Below are positions 5,910 to 11,090 of a DNA stretch of 11,446 nucleotides, one piece after another. The stretch lies in contig CALRCI010000019.1 in assembly GCA_943354525.1 (NCBI GenBank), positions 1 to 11,446 on the forward strand, given 5' to 3'. This DNA is from Candidatus Nomurabacteria bacterium (GTDB lineage: Bacteria > Patescibacteriota > Minisyncoccia > Phycocordibacterales > UBA9973). The notes beneath the pieces were generated by a model. It saw nothing but the letters and a program-made list of their open reading frames with translations. It searched no databases and had not been told where the DNA came from. The stretch's first letter is position 1. Each line of letters begins with the position of its first letter. The position numbers and the translations under genes were made by a program.

Positions 5910-6530
5910 ATGACCGATGAAGAAAAAGAAAAAACTGAGCCTGAAGCCATTCCCGGCGCTTCAATCGACGTTGCGCCGGATGATTCCGCTGAATCAGATG
6001 TCGTCGAATTTGTGTTTAACGATGACGGCGAAGAAGACATCAAGGCGACACTCAAGAAACTCCGCAAAGATTTGAAAGAAGCCAAGGCCAAAGAAGCCGA
6101 GTATCTCGCCGCGCTCCAGCGTGAACGGGCGGACTTCATCAACTATAAGAAAGATGAGAGCAGCAGATCCTCACGCGTGAAAGAAATCGCTACTGAACAG
6201 TTCGTCGAAGAACTTTTGCCCGTGCTTGATGCCTACGATCTCGCATTTGCAAACAAGGAGGCGTGGGAAAAAGTCGAGAAGAACTGGCGTATGGGCGTGG
6301 AATATATTCATCAACAACTGCTGAAAGTTCTCGCCGAGAACGGTGTTGTTCCGATTACGGTCAATGTCGGGGATATGTTCGATTCCAATTTCCACGAGCC
6401 GATTGAGACCGTGACGACTGATGAACTCTCACAAGATCACACGATTGCAGGCATCATCCAGCAGGGATACAAAATCAATGACCGTGTATTGCGCCCGGCA
6501 CGAGTCAGAGTGTACGGCATGAAGCATTAA
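5910..6530 (+). CDS. grpE: Nucleotide exchange factor GrpE
   Basis: GrpE is the cytoplasmic co-chaperone that releases ADP from DnaK and resets its substrate cycle. The 206-residue product has an acidic, disordered N-terminus (1-42) and a long coiled-coil helix (about 43-95, with KATLKKLRKDLKEAKAKEAE and ADFINYKK). A four-helix-bundle region follows (ELLPVLDAYDLAFANKEAWE, 101-120), then the C-terminal beta wing with the GrpE signature VGDMFDSNFHEP (153-164) and QQGYKINDRVLRPARVRVY (184-202). The length is normal. Its partner dnaK lies about 1.7 kb downstream in a separate transcription unit, with a cold-shock gene, a toxin-like gene and a regulator between them. A small basic ORF follows 17 nt later. 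Confidence 0.96.
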   Translation: MTDEEKEKTEPEAIPGASIDVAPDDSAESDVVEFVFNDDGEEDIKATLKKLRKDLKEAKAKEAEYLAALQRERADFINYKKDESSRSSRVKEIATEQFVEELLPVLDAYDLAFANKEAWEKVEKNWRMGVEYIHQQLLKVLAENGVVPITVNVGDMFDSNFHEPIETVTTDELSQDHTIAGIIQQGYKINDRVLRPARVRVYGMKH

Positions 6531-6547
6531 TAATTAATATCATCTCT

Positions 6548-6622
6548 ATGGCCAAAGGAAACAATCGTCATCGCAAGGATGTGAAGAAGCCGAAGAAAGT
6601 CAAAGCTGACGTCAAGAAATAA
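6548..6622 (+). CDS. 24-residue lysine-rich peptide
   Basis: A short frame, ATG 6548 to TAA 6620-6622, encodes MAKGNNRHRKDVKKPKKVKA and then DVKK. About 45% of its residues are Lys, Arg or His. It follows grpE by 17 nt with no promoter between, and its stop abuts a perfect 19-bp terminator, so it is probably the second cistron of the grpE transcript. I recall similar tiny MAKGN...KKPKK-type hypothetical proteins in other bacteria, which favours a real gene, but this was not checked. The composition suggests a nucleic-acid- or ribosome-binding peptide; the function is unknown. Confidence 0.6.
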   Translation: MAKGNNRHRKDVKKPKKVKADVKK

Positions 6623-6623
6623 A

Positions 6624-6665
6624 AAAGAAATTCTCCCGTACATTACTGTACGGGAGAATTTCTTT
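6624..6665. terminator. Bidirectional terminator between grpE unit and csp
   Basis: AAAGAAATTCTCCCGTACA (6624-6642) pairs perfectly over 19 bp with 6647-6665 around a TTAC loop. The A and T flanks let it stop transcription of the plus-strand grpE unit and of the convergent cold-shock gene, whose stop is at 6676. Confidence 0.9.
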
Positions 6666-6675
6666 CTGTGAGAGA

Positions 6676-6873
6676 TTATGCGCGCTGTACGTTGACTGCG
6701 TTTGGTCCCTTGTCAGATTCCTCCATCTCGAAAGAGACGGCATCGCCTTCGCGAAGTTCTTCGAACATCACGCCGACAAGGTTCTTACTGTGGAAGAAGA
6801 GATCTTTTGCAAGACCTTCTGCAGTAATGAAACCGAAACCTTTGTCAGTGAGCTTTTTGATTGATCCTGTCAT
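6676..6873 (-). CDS. Cold-shock domain protein
   Basis: This is a 65-residue single cold-shock domain, a small OB-fold RNA/ssDNA chaperone of the CspA family. It starts MTGSIKKLTDKGFGFITAEG. RNP1 is KGFGFI (residues 11-16) and RNP2 is DLFFHS (about 24-29). It ends GPNAVNVQRA, matching the usual end of these proteins. I used the ATG at 6873 rather than the one at 6963: the extra 30 residues are not cold-shock-like, and family members begin just before the GxIK motif. The gene converges on the grpE unit and is divergent from the toxin gene. The predicted promoter is about 75 nt upstream, giving a long 5' leader as is typical of cold-shock genes. Confidence 0.93.
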   Translation of the reverse strand: MTGSIKKLTDKGFGFITAEGLAKDLFFHSKNLVGVMFEELREGDAVSFEMEESDKGPNAVNVQRA

Positions 6874-6953
6874 AAGATTATGTTTTTCTAATAATACAAA
6901 AATTGTCTGCTCGTCACTCGACTCCTTGGGAACCCAACATCTTTGATAACCCG

Positions 6954-6982
6954 ATTTTGCCATTTTCGTCTTTAAATGTCAA
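6954..6982 (-). promoter_or_regulatory. Cold-shock gene promoter
   Basis: On the minus strand, a perfect TTGACA (6977-6982), a 17-base spacer and CAAAAT (6954-6959) preceded by TGG. The predicted start is near 6947, leaving a leader of about 74 nt. The -10 matches only 4 of 6 bases but is of extended type. Confidence 0.5.
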
Positions 6983-6990
6983 GCAATCTG

Positions 6991-7011
6991 TGCCAAGGCT
7001 AAGCCTTGGCA
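6991..7011. repeat. Perfect 10-bp palindrome between csp and toxin gene
   Basis: TGCCAAGGCT (6991-7000) and AGCCTTGGCA (7002-7011) are exact reverse complements around one base. A smaller inverted repeat, TGGGG-ATAA-CCCCA, lies at 7026-7039. No T-tract follows on the plus strand and the site sits upstream of both divergent promoters, so an operator fits better than a terminator. Confidence 0.5.
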
Positions 7012-7068
7012 AAAATCGAGAAAACTGGGGATAACCCCAAGGCGTGGCCTAGGCAGGTTCGTTGTGCA

Positions 7069-7077
7069 TGTTACAAT
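7069..7077 (+). promoter_or_regulatory. Extended -10 of the toxin-like gene
   Basis: TGTTACAAT (7069-7077) fits the TGn-TAnnnT extended -10. No clear -35 is seen. The predicted start near 7084 leaves about 12 nt before ATG 7096. Confidence 0.4.
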
Positions 7078-7095
7078 GTCCTCTTGGCAAAATTT

Positions 7096-7485
7096 ATGAA
7101 AAACTTTAATACTTGGAATAACAAGAAAATACAGATCGACTCTATGCAAAACAGACCATTCTTCCATGAAAGGGAAATCTGGTTTTGCTATCTCGGAATC
7201 AATGTCGGTTTTGAACAAGACGGTTCGTCTGAAGAATTTCTGCGGCCAGTTGTAGTTGTTCGTAAATTTAATAACAGCATCTTTCTCGGTGTTCCACTGA
7301 CAAGGACTGAAAAGAAAACCGAGTTTTATTTTCAGTTTCAGTTTGAGGATGATTCAGTGCAGAGTACTGCGATTTTATCGCAAGTTCGACTGATTGATAG
7401 CAGGCGGCTTAGCTATAAAATAGGCAACATCTCAGAGGAAGATTTTTTAAAGCTAAAAGAAAAGCTCAAGGCTTTGATACCTTGA
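7096..7485 (+). CDS. PemK/MazF-like toxin-family protein
   Basis: This 129-residue protein resembles the PemK/MazF endoribonuclease family, whose toxins cleave mRNA. Visible family features are HEREIWFCYLGINVGFEQDG (24-43), where MazF has its GEIWxxxLG opening, then the RPVVVV strand with R50, VPLT (66-69) and ILSQVRLIDSRRL (93-105), where the family has its SQVxxIDxxRL motif. The C-terminus is a KLKEKLKAL helix. I chose ATG 7096 because the 30 residues before it read through a palindrome and the extended -10 and are not family-like. No antitoxin frame is found on either side, so it is an orphan; it may be a housekeeping ribonuclease or a domesticated toxin. The terminator hairpin overlaps its last codons. 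Confidence 0.75.
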   Translation: MKNFNTWNNKKIQIDSMQNRPFFHEREIWFCYLGINVGFEQDGSSEEFLRPVVVVRKFNNSIFLGVPLTRTEKKTEFYFQFQFEDDSVQSTAILSQVRLIDSRRLSYKIGNISEEDFLKLKEKLKALIP

Positions 7486-7500
7486 GCTTTTCTTTGTTTT
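7456..7500 (+). terminator. Terminator inside the toxin-gene 3' end
   Basis: AAAGAAAAGCTCAAGG (7456-7471) pairs perfectly with CCTTGAGCTTTTCTTT (7480-7495) around an 8-base loop, followed by gtttt. The left arm and loop encode the last residues (KEKLKAL), and the TGA stop at 7483-7485 is in the right arm. Confidence 0.88.
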
Positions 7501-7504
7501 ATAC

Positions 7505-7521
7505 CTCCACCAGAGGTGGAG
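7505..7521. repeat. Small intergenic inverted repeat
   Basis: CTCCACC (7505-7511) mirrors GGTGGAG (7515-7521) around AGA. It lies between two convergent genes without a T-tract. It could be a dispersed intergenic repeat unit, but one copy cannot show that. Confidence 0.4.
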
Positions 7522-7576
7522 TCGGGCCGAAGCCATTTGTATATCTATCGTAACAAAGTACTAAAACTAAGTCAAT

Positions 7577-8110
7577 TTATTTTCCAAAAGATTCGAGAAA
7601 AAGTTTTTTTGAGATTTCGTCGATCTGATCAGTGACGAGAATTATCATCTCAGTTGTGAGATCCAAATCTTTTTTTATATTTTCAAATAGATGTTCGAAC
7701 GGATAAGGGGAAATCCAGGCACTATTTTTCAGACAGACGAAGCCAGCTTTTTTCAGGAGATAGCGGAGAGACTCGCGTTCGCTTTTGCGGGACTCGGGAA
7801 GATCGAGGAGGATGATACGCCACTTGCCATCCCAGCTAGGGGAGACGAGGGCAGTATCGCTGTCGAGTTTGAGGCTATGAGCCTTTTTCTTGCCTTCCTT
7901 GGTCAGGCGGGCGTAGTCGTTCTGGCCTGAGGAAACTTGCTCGATAAGCCCAGCTTCCCGAAGCCCTTTGAGAGAGCGTGTAATGGCATATACGGGCTTT
8001 TGAGAGCTGGAAGTAGGCTTGAACTGTTTGGTCAGTTCTGGCACTGAAATAGCGGGTTTTTCGCCCAAAATCTTCAATATTTTCTTGGAAAAATCGTTTT
8101 TCCTTGACAT
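7577..8110 (-). CDS. Winged-helix regulator with PaaX-C/Cas2-like domain
   Basis: This 177-residue protein has two parts. Residues 6-75 look like a winged helix (KILKILGEKPAISVPELTKQ, then ITRSLKGLREAGLIEQV and YARLTKEGKKKA). Residues 93-165 resemble the PaaX C-terminal, Cas2-like ferredoxin fold (WDGKWRIILLDLPESRKSER, FVCLKNSAWISPYPFEHLF, EMIILVTDQID). The arrangement matches the PaaX-like regulators common in Patescibacteria, which pipelines sometimes label as Cas2. PaaX in E. coli represses phenylacetate genes; no such pathway is here. It is divergent from dnaK, and both -35 boxes overlap one inverted repeat (8143-8170), so the likely job is repressing itself and dnaK. The -10 ends six bases before its ATG, predicting a leaderless mRNA. 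The D103 position could match the Cas2 active-site Asp, but no CRISPR array is present. Confidence 0.75.
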   Translation of the reverse strand: MSRKNDFSKKILKILGEKPAISVPELTKQFKPTSSSQKPVYAITRSLKGLREAGLIEQVSSGQNDYARLTKEGKKKAHSLKLDSDTALVSPSWDGKWRIILLDLPESRKSERESLRYLLKKAGFVCLKNSAWISPYPFEHLFENIKKDLDLTTEMIILVTDQIDEISKKLFLESFGK

Positions 8111-8116
8111 GGGTAT

Positions 8117-8145
8117 ATATTATCAATTATATTCCTATTAGACAA
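8117..8145 (-). promoter_or_regulatory. Promoter of the PaaX-like gene
   Basis: On the minus strand, TTGTCT (8140-8145), a 17-base spacer and TAATAT (8117-8122) preceded by TGA, an extended -10. The start seven bases on would be the A of the ATG itself (8110). Confidence 0.7.
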
Positions 8146-8170
8146 GTATTCCGCGACCACGAAATACTTG
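8143..8170. promoter_or_regulatory. Shared operator-like inverted repeat, PaaX-like gene/dnaK
   Basis: CAAGTATT (8143-8150) and AATACTTG (8163-8170) are perfect inverted half-sites; CG/CG inside extends them after one mismatch. The half-sites start 20 bp apart, about two helical turns. The left arm overlaps the -35 of the PaaX-like gene (8140-8145) and the right arm the -35 of dnaK (8168-8173). It is not CIRCE. The likely ligand is the adjacent winged-helix protein. Confidence 0.55.
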
Positions 8171-8196
8171 CAAAAAAGTTTTCCACAGGTTATATT
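8168..8196 (+). promoter_or_regulatory. dnaK promoter
   Basis: TTGCAA (8168-8173), a 17-base spacer and TATATT (8191-8196). The predicted start is near 8203, giving an AT-rich 39-nt leader. The spacer holds TTTTCCACA (8179-8187), which fits the DnaA-box consensus TTWTNCACA. Confidence 0.65.
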
Positions 8197-8241
8197 TTAA
8201 TATAGTTAATAAGTTATTAGTTAATCAACAATAAAATTCAT

Positions 8242-10143
8242 ATGTCAAAAATAATCGGTATAGACTTGGGTACGACAAATTCGGCAGTTGCCATCATTGA
8301 AGGCGGACAGCCGAGAATCATAGAGAACATCGAAGGTGCACGAACAACTCCTTCTATCGTTGCGATCGCAAAGAACGGCGACCGACTTGTCGGCTTGCTC
8401 GCGAAGCGCCAGGGCGTGACGAATCCGGAGAATACGATCTACGGCATCAAGCGCTTCATGGGCCACAAATTCGATGACCCCGAAGTGCAGAGCGACATGA
8501 AGAATATGTCATTCAAGATTCAGAAAGGCGCTGACGGCGGCGTCGAAGTGAAGATCGGCGACAAATGGATGCGTCCGGAAGAAGTTTCGGCGATGATTCT
8601 CGCGAAGATCAAAGCTGACGTTGAAGCGAAGCTCGGCGAGAAAATCACTGAAGCAGTCATCACCGTGCCAGCGTATTTCAATGACGCACAACGCAAGGCG
8701 ACGAAGGATGCCGGCGCAATTGCTGGACTCGATGTGAAGCGTATTATCAACGAGCCGACAGCAGCAGCACTCGCGTATGGTTTTAATTCAAAGAAAAATG
8801 AAAAGATCGTCGTCTACGACTTCGGCGGCGGCACATTCGACGTGTCCGTGCTCGAAGTGGGCGATGATGTCATCGAAGTTAAGTCTACTGACGGTGACTC
8901 GCACATGGGCGGACGCGATATTGACCACAAGATCATCAATTGGATCGCCGATGAATTCAAGAAAACCTCCGGCGTCGATGTCCGCGGTGACGTGCTTGCC
9001 CTCCAGCGTCTCGACGAGGCAGCTGAAAAGGCGAAAATCGAACTCTCGACTGCCGTTGAAACTGAAATCAATATTCCATTCATCACTTCAGGTGCAAATG
9101 GTCCGGAACACCTTTTGATCAAAATGACTCGCGCTCAGCTCGAATCAATTGCTGATGAATTCGTCATGCGTTCGATCGACATCACGAAACGTGCACTCGA
9201 TGCATCTCCATTCAAGATGGGTGAGATCAATGAAATCATCATGGTTGGCGGACAGACTAGAATGCCAAAGATCGTCGAAGAAGTGAAGAAACTTTTTGGC
9301 GGCAAGGCTCCGAATCTCTCGATCAATCCTGACGAAGTCGTGGCGCTCGGTGCAGCAGTGCAGGGTGGCGTGCTCAAAGGCGATGTCCGTGATGTCCTCC
9401 TCCTTGATGTCATTCCACTTTCGCTCGGTATCGAAACACTCGGCGGCGTGGCGACGAAACTCATCGATCGCAACACGACGATTCCAAGTTCCAAATCTCA
9501 AACATTTTCGACGGCCGCTGACAATCAGACATCTGTCGAAATTCATATCACGCAAGGTGAACGTCCGATGGCATCTGACAACAAATCGCTCGGACGGTTT
9601 ATTCTCGACGGCATTCCACCAGCTCCGCGCGGTATGCCGCAAGTCGAAGTCACCGATGAAGAGGATGCGATCGTCATTCTCAATGTCACTGCGAAGGACA
9701 AAGCTTCCGGTAAGGCACAGTCAATCCGCATCGAAGCATCCGGTGGTTTGAAAGATGAAGACATCAAGCGCATGCAAGCCGATGCCGAAGCGCATGCCGA
9801 CGAAGACAAGGCGAAGAAAGAAATGGCTGATACGAAGAACACGGCGGAAATGATTATTTTCACGGCTGAGAAATCTCTCAAGGATTACGGCGACAAAGTT
9901 GATGCAGCATTGAAGACTGCTGTCGAAGAAAAAGTCACTGCACTCAAAACTGCCAAAGAGGGAACTGACATGACTGCAATCAAATCTGCCACAGAAGCCC
10001 TCTCTGCCGAAATGCAGAAGATCGGCGAAGCAATGGCGAAAGCTGGTGCAACGGATACGAAGGATACTGGTGCTCAGGCGCAGGAACCTGAAATCTCTGA
10101 TGCCGAGGTGAAAGAAGACGCTCCGGAGAATCCGACTGAATAA
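8242..10143 (+). CDS. dnaK: Molecular chaperone DnaK (Hsp70)
   Basis: DnaK is the ATP-driven Hsp70 that binds unfolded peptides in the cytoplasm, with GrpE (also in this window) as exchange factor. The 633 residues are full length. The ATPase domain (1-380) has phosphate-1 IGIDLGTTNS (5-14), ITVPAYFNDAQRKATKDAG (140-158), NEPTAAALAYG (170-180), phosphate-2 VYDFGGGTFDVS (191-202) and MVGGQTRMP (334-342). The linker DVLLLDVIPLSLG (384-396) leads to the substrate domain (IHITQGERPMASDNKSLG, 434-451) and a helical lid. The tail (about 600-633) is acidic and ends EDAPENPTE instead of the common EEVK-type end. One normally invariant stretch, FDIDANGI, reads DEEDAIVI at 472-479. The codon bias matches the ribosomal genes, as expected for high expression. 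No dnaJ is adjacent. Confidence 0.98.
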   Translation: MSKIIGIDLGTTNSAVAIIEGGQPRIIENIEGARTTPSIVAIAKNGDRLVGLLAKRQGVTNPENTIYGIKRFMGHKFDDPEVQSDMKNMSFKIQKGADGGVEVKIGDKWMRPEEVSAMILAKIKADVEAKLGEKITEAVITVPAYFNDAQRKATKDAGAIAGLDVKRIINEPTAAALAYGFNSKKNEKIVVYDFGGGTFDVSVLEVGDDVIEVKSTDGDSHMGGRDIDHKIINWIADEFKKTSGVDVRGDVLALQRLDEAAEKAKIELSTAVETEINIPFITSGANGPEHLLIKMTRAQLESIADEFVMRSIDITKRALDASPFKMGEINEIIMVGGQTRMPKIVEEVKKLFGGKAPNLSINPDEVVALGAAVQGGVLKGDVRDVLLLDVIPLSLGIETLGGVATKLIDRNTTIPSSKSQTFSTAADNQTSVEIHITQGERPMASDNKSLGRFILDGIPPAPRGMPQVEVTDEEDAIVILNVTAKDKASGKAQSIRIEASGGLKDEDIKRMQADAEAHADEDKAKKEMADTKNTAEMIIFTAEKSLKDYGDKVDAALKTAVEEKVTALKTAKEGTDMTAIKSATEALSAEMQKIGEAMAKAGATDTKDTGAQAQEPEISDAEVKEDAPENPTE

Positions 10144-10150
10144 GCAGGAT

Positions 10151-10180
10151 ACAAAAACCCGCAATTGCGGGTTTTTGTTT
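10151..10180 (+). terminator. Intrinsic terminator after dnaK
   Basis: ACAAAAACCCGC (10151-10162) pairs with GCGGGTTTTTGT (10167-10178) around AATT, followed by tt. It lies 8 nt after the dnaK stop. Confidence 0.9.
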
Positions 10181-10194
10181 ATGCACTTTTTTCA

Positions 10195-10222
10195 TTGACA
10201 GAGTATTGTAGCTTGCTATCCT
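10195..10222 (+). promoter_or_regulatory. Strong promoter of an ORF-poor unit
   Basis: A perfect TTGACA (10195-10200), a 16-base spacer and TATCCT (10217-10222) preceded by TGC. The predicted start is near 10229. No conventional gene follows before the terminator at 10347. Confidence 0.7.
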
Positions 10223-10228
10223 GTAAGT

Positions 10229-10384
10229 AATTCATTTTATTTAATTTTTGTTAAGAGAGGGCTCTTGGTCTATTCCCACTGGTTAAAGTTTATATCGGGA
10301 GTCCTTATTTTCTTTGAAGATATTGTTTTTTGGGTGTTGAATAAGCGAGAGTAGTCATTGCGGTAATGACTGCTCTCCTTTTTA
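10229..10384 (+). ncRNA. Candidate ~155-nt small RNA or small-peptide mRNA
   Basis: A good promoter and a strong terminator bracket about 155 nt with no ATG-started frame. It is not recognisable as tmRNA, SRP RNA, RNase P RNA or tRNA; a 6S-like fold is not obvious. Small hairpins include AAGAG-AGGG-CTCTT-like pairing near 10253-10266 and ATTCCC (10272-10277) with GGGAGT (10297-10302). An alternative is a 29-codon frame from TTG 10265 to TAG 10352, preceded by AGAGAGG. It would encode a hydrophobic, tryptophan-rich peptide (LKFISGVLIFFEDIVFWVLN in the middle) with a KRE end, possibly a single-pass membrane peptide. The NYN gene downstream has its own promoter, so a mere leader is less likely. 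Confidence 0.4.
10347..10384 (+). terminator. Terminator of the ORF-poor unit
   Basis: GAGAGTAGTCATT (10347-10359) pairs with AATGACTGCTCTC (10365-10377), 13 bp with one G-U, around GCGGT, followed by CTTTTTA. Confidence 0.88.
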
Positions 10385-10402
10385 TTTCTGTGGACAACTC
10401 TC

Positions 10403-10432
10403 TTGCGGAGCGAGGTGTTTTATTTATATACT
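10403..10432 (+). promoter_or_regulatory. Promoter of the NYN-domain gene
   Basis: TTGCGG (10403-10408), an 18-base spacer and TATACT (10427-10432). The start would be near 10439, where the leader hairpin CTTGGC (10438-10443)/GCCAAG (10451-10456) begins, ending four bases before the ATG. Confidence 0.5.
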
Positions 10433-10460
10433 CGAATCTTGGCCTAATCTGCCAAGTTCA

Positions 10461-10976
10461 ATGAAACAGAATTTTACAAATTATGCATTCATAGACAGTC
10501 AAAATGTAAATTTAAGTATCCGCCAACTCGGCTGGCGGCTTGATTTTTATCGATTCCGTGTTCACTTGAAAGAAAAATATGGCGTTACAAAAGCTTTTTT
10601 GTTCATTGGGTATATTGAAGGAAATAATAATTTATACATTTCTTTACAAGAAGCGGGATTTATTTGTATATTCAAGCCGACTCTTGAATATACAGACGGA
10701 ACCACAAAAGGTAACTGCGATGCAGAATTAGTGTTACAAGCGATGATAGAGTATCCCAATTATAAAAAGGCCATTATTGTTACGGGAGATGGTGATTTCC
10801 ACTGTCTTGCGAAATATCTTGTTGAGAAAAATAAATTGACAGTATTGATTATTCCAAATAGATTTAAATTTTCAGCACTCCTTAAATTCAAGATTTTTCA
10901 TCCATATCTGCGCTACATGAATGAACTCAAAGGAATGCTTGAATACAAAAATAGGTACAAAGAAAAGGCCCTGTAA
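10461..10976 (+). CDS. NYN-domain (PIN-like) nuclease
   Basis: This 171-residue protein has a NYN/DUF88 (LabA-like) fold, a PIN-related metal-dependent RNase domain. Acidic residues sit where expected: FIDSQN with D12 and N15, KGNCDAEL with D87, and VTGDGDF with D110 and D112. These would form the metal site. LFIGYIEG and KAIIVTGDGDF are the core strands; the sequence after residue 130 is basic and probably binds RNA. No partner gene is visible, so the RNA target is unknown. The gene is clearly more AT-rich than its neighbours and uses AT-ending codons, which suggests horizontal acquisition. Its own promoter and a terminator overlapping the stop codon mark it as a one-gene module, like the PemK/MazF-like gene. 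Confidence 0.8.
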   Translation: MKQNFTNYAFIDSQNVNLSIRQLGWRLDFYRFRVHLKEKYGVTKAFLFIGYIEGNNNLYISLQEAGFICIFKPTLEYTDGTTKGNCDAELVLQAMIEYPNYKKAIIVTGDGDFHCLAKYLVEKNKLTVLIIPNRFKFSALLKFKIFHPYLRYMNELKGMLEYKNRYKEKAL

Positions 10977-11003
10977 GGACAGAACCTTACAGGGTGAACT
11001 TTT
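10969..11003 (+). terminator. Terminator overlapping the NYN-gene stop
   Basis: CCCTGTAAGG (10969-10978) pairs perfectly with CCTTACAGGG (10985-10994) around ACAGAA. TTTT follows at 11000-11003 after a short gap, so the tail is weak. The TAA stop (10974-10976) is inside the left arm. Confidence 0.65.
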
Positions 11004-11053
11004 CCGTTGGTGATATTTGCATGCTATCAAAATAAGTACCGACATGTCAAATG

Positions 11054-11084
11054 TTTTCCACAGTTATTAATTTAATGCTACAGT
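11054..11084 (+). promoter_or_regulatory. Helicase-gene promoter with DnaA-box-like site
   Basis: TACAGT (11079-11084) preceded by TGC is an extended -10 whose predicted start, seven bases on, is the A of the ATG (11091). No good -35 is seen; that position is occupied by TTTTCCACA (11054-11062), a match to the DnaA-box consensus TTWTNCACA. Confidence 0.5.
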
Positions 11085-11090
11085 GACCCT

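Noticed and set aside
6874..6963. Upstream ATG adding 30 residues to the cold-shock protein
   Set aside because: The added residues are not family-like and overlap the predicted promoter and leader; the domain begins right after ATG 6873.
7006..7095. Upstream ATG adding 30 residues to the PemK/MazF-like protein
   Set aside because: It starts inside a perfect palindrome, reads through the extended -10, and the sequence is unlike the family.
7577..8110. Reading the PaaX-like gene as a CRISPR Cas2
   Set aside because: It has an N-terminal winged helix, and there is no Cas1 gene or direct-repeat array in the window. Cas2-like folds occur in PaaX regulators.
8111..8241. CIRCE/HrcA element before dnaK
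   Set aside because: The conserved TTAGCACTC/GAGTGCTAA halves are absent; the dyad present has a different sequence and spacing.
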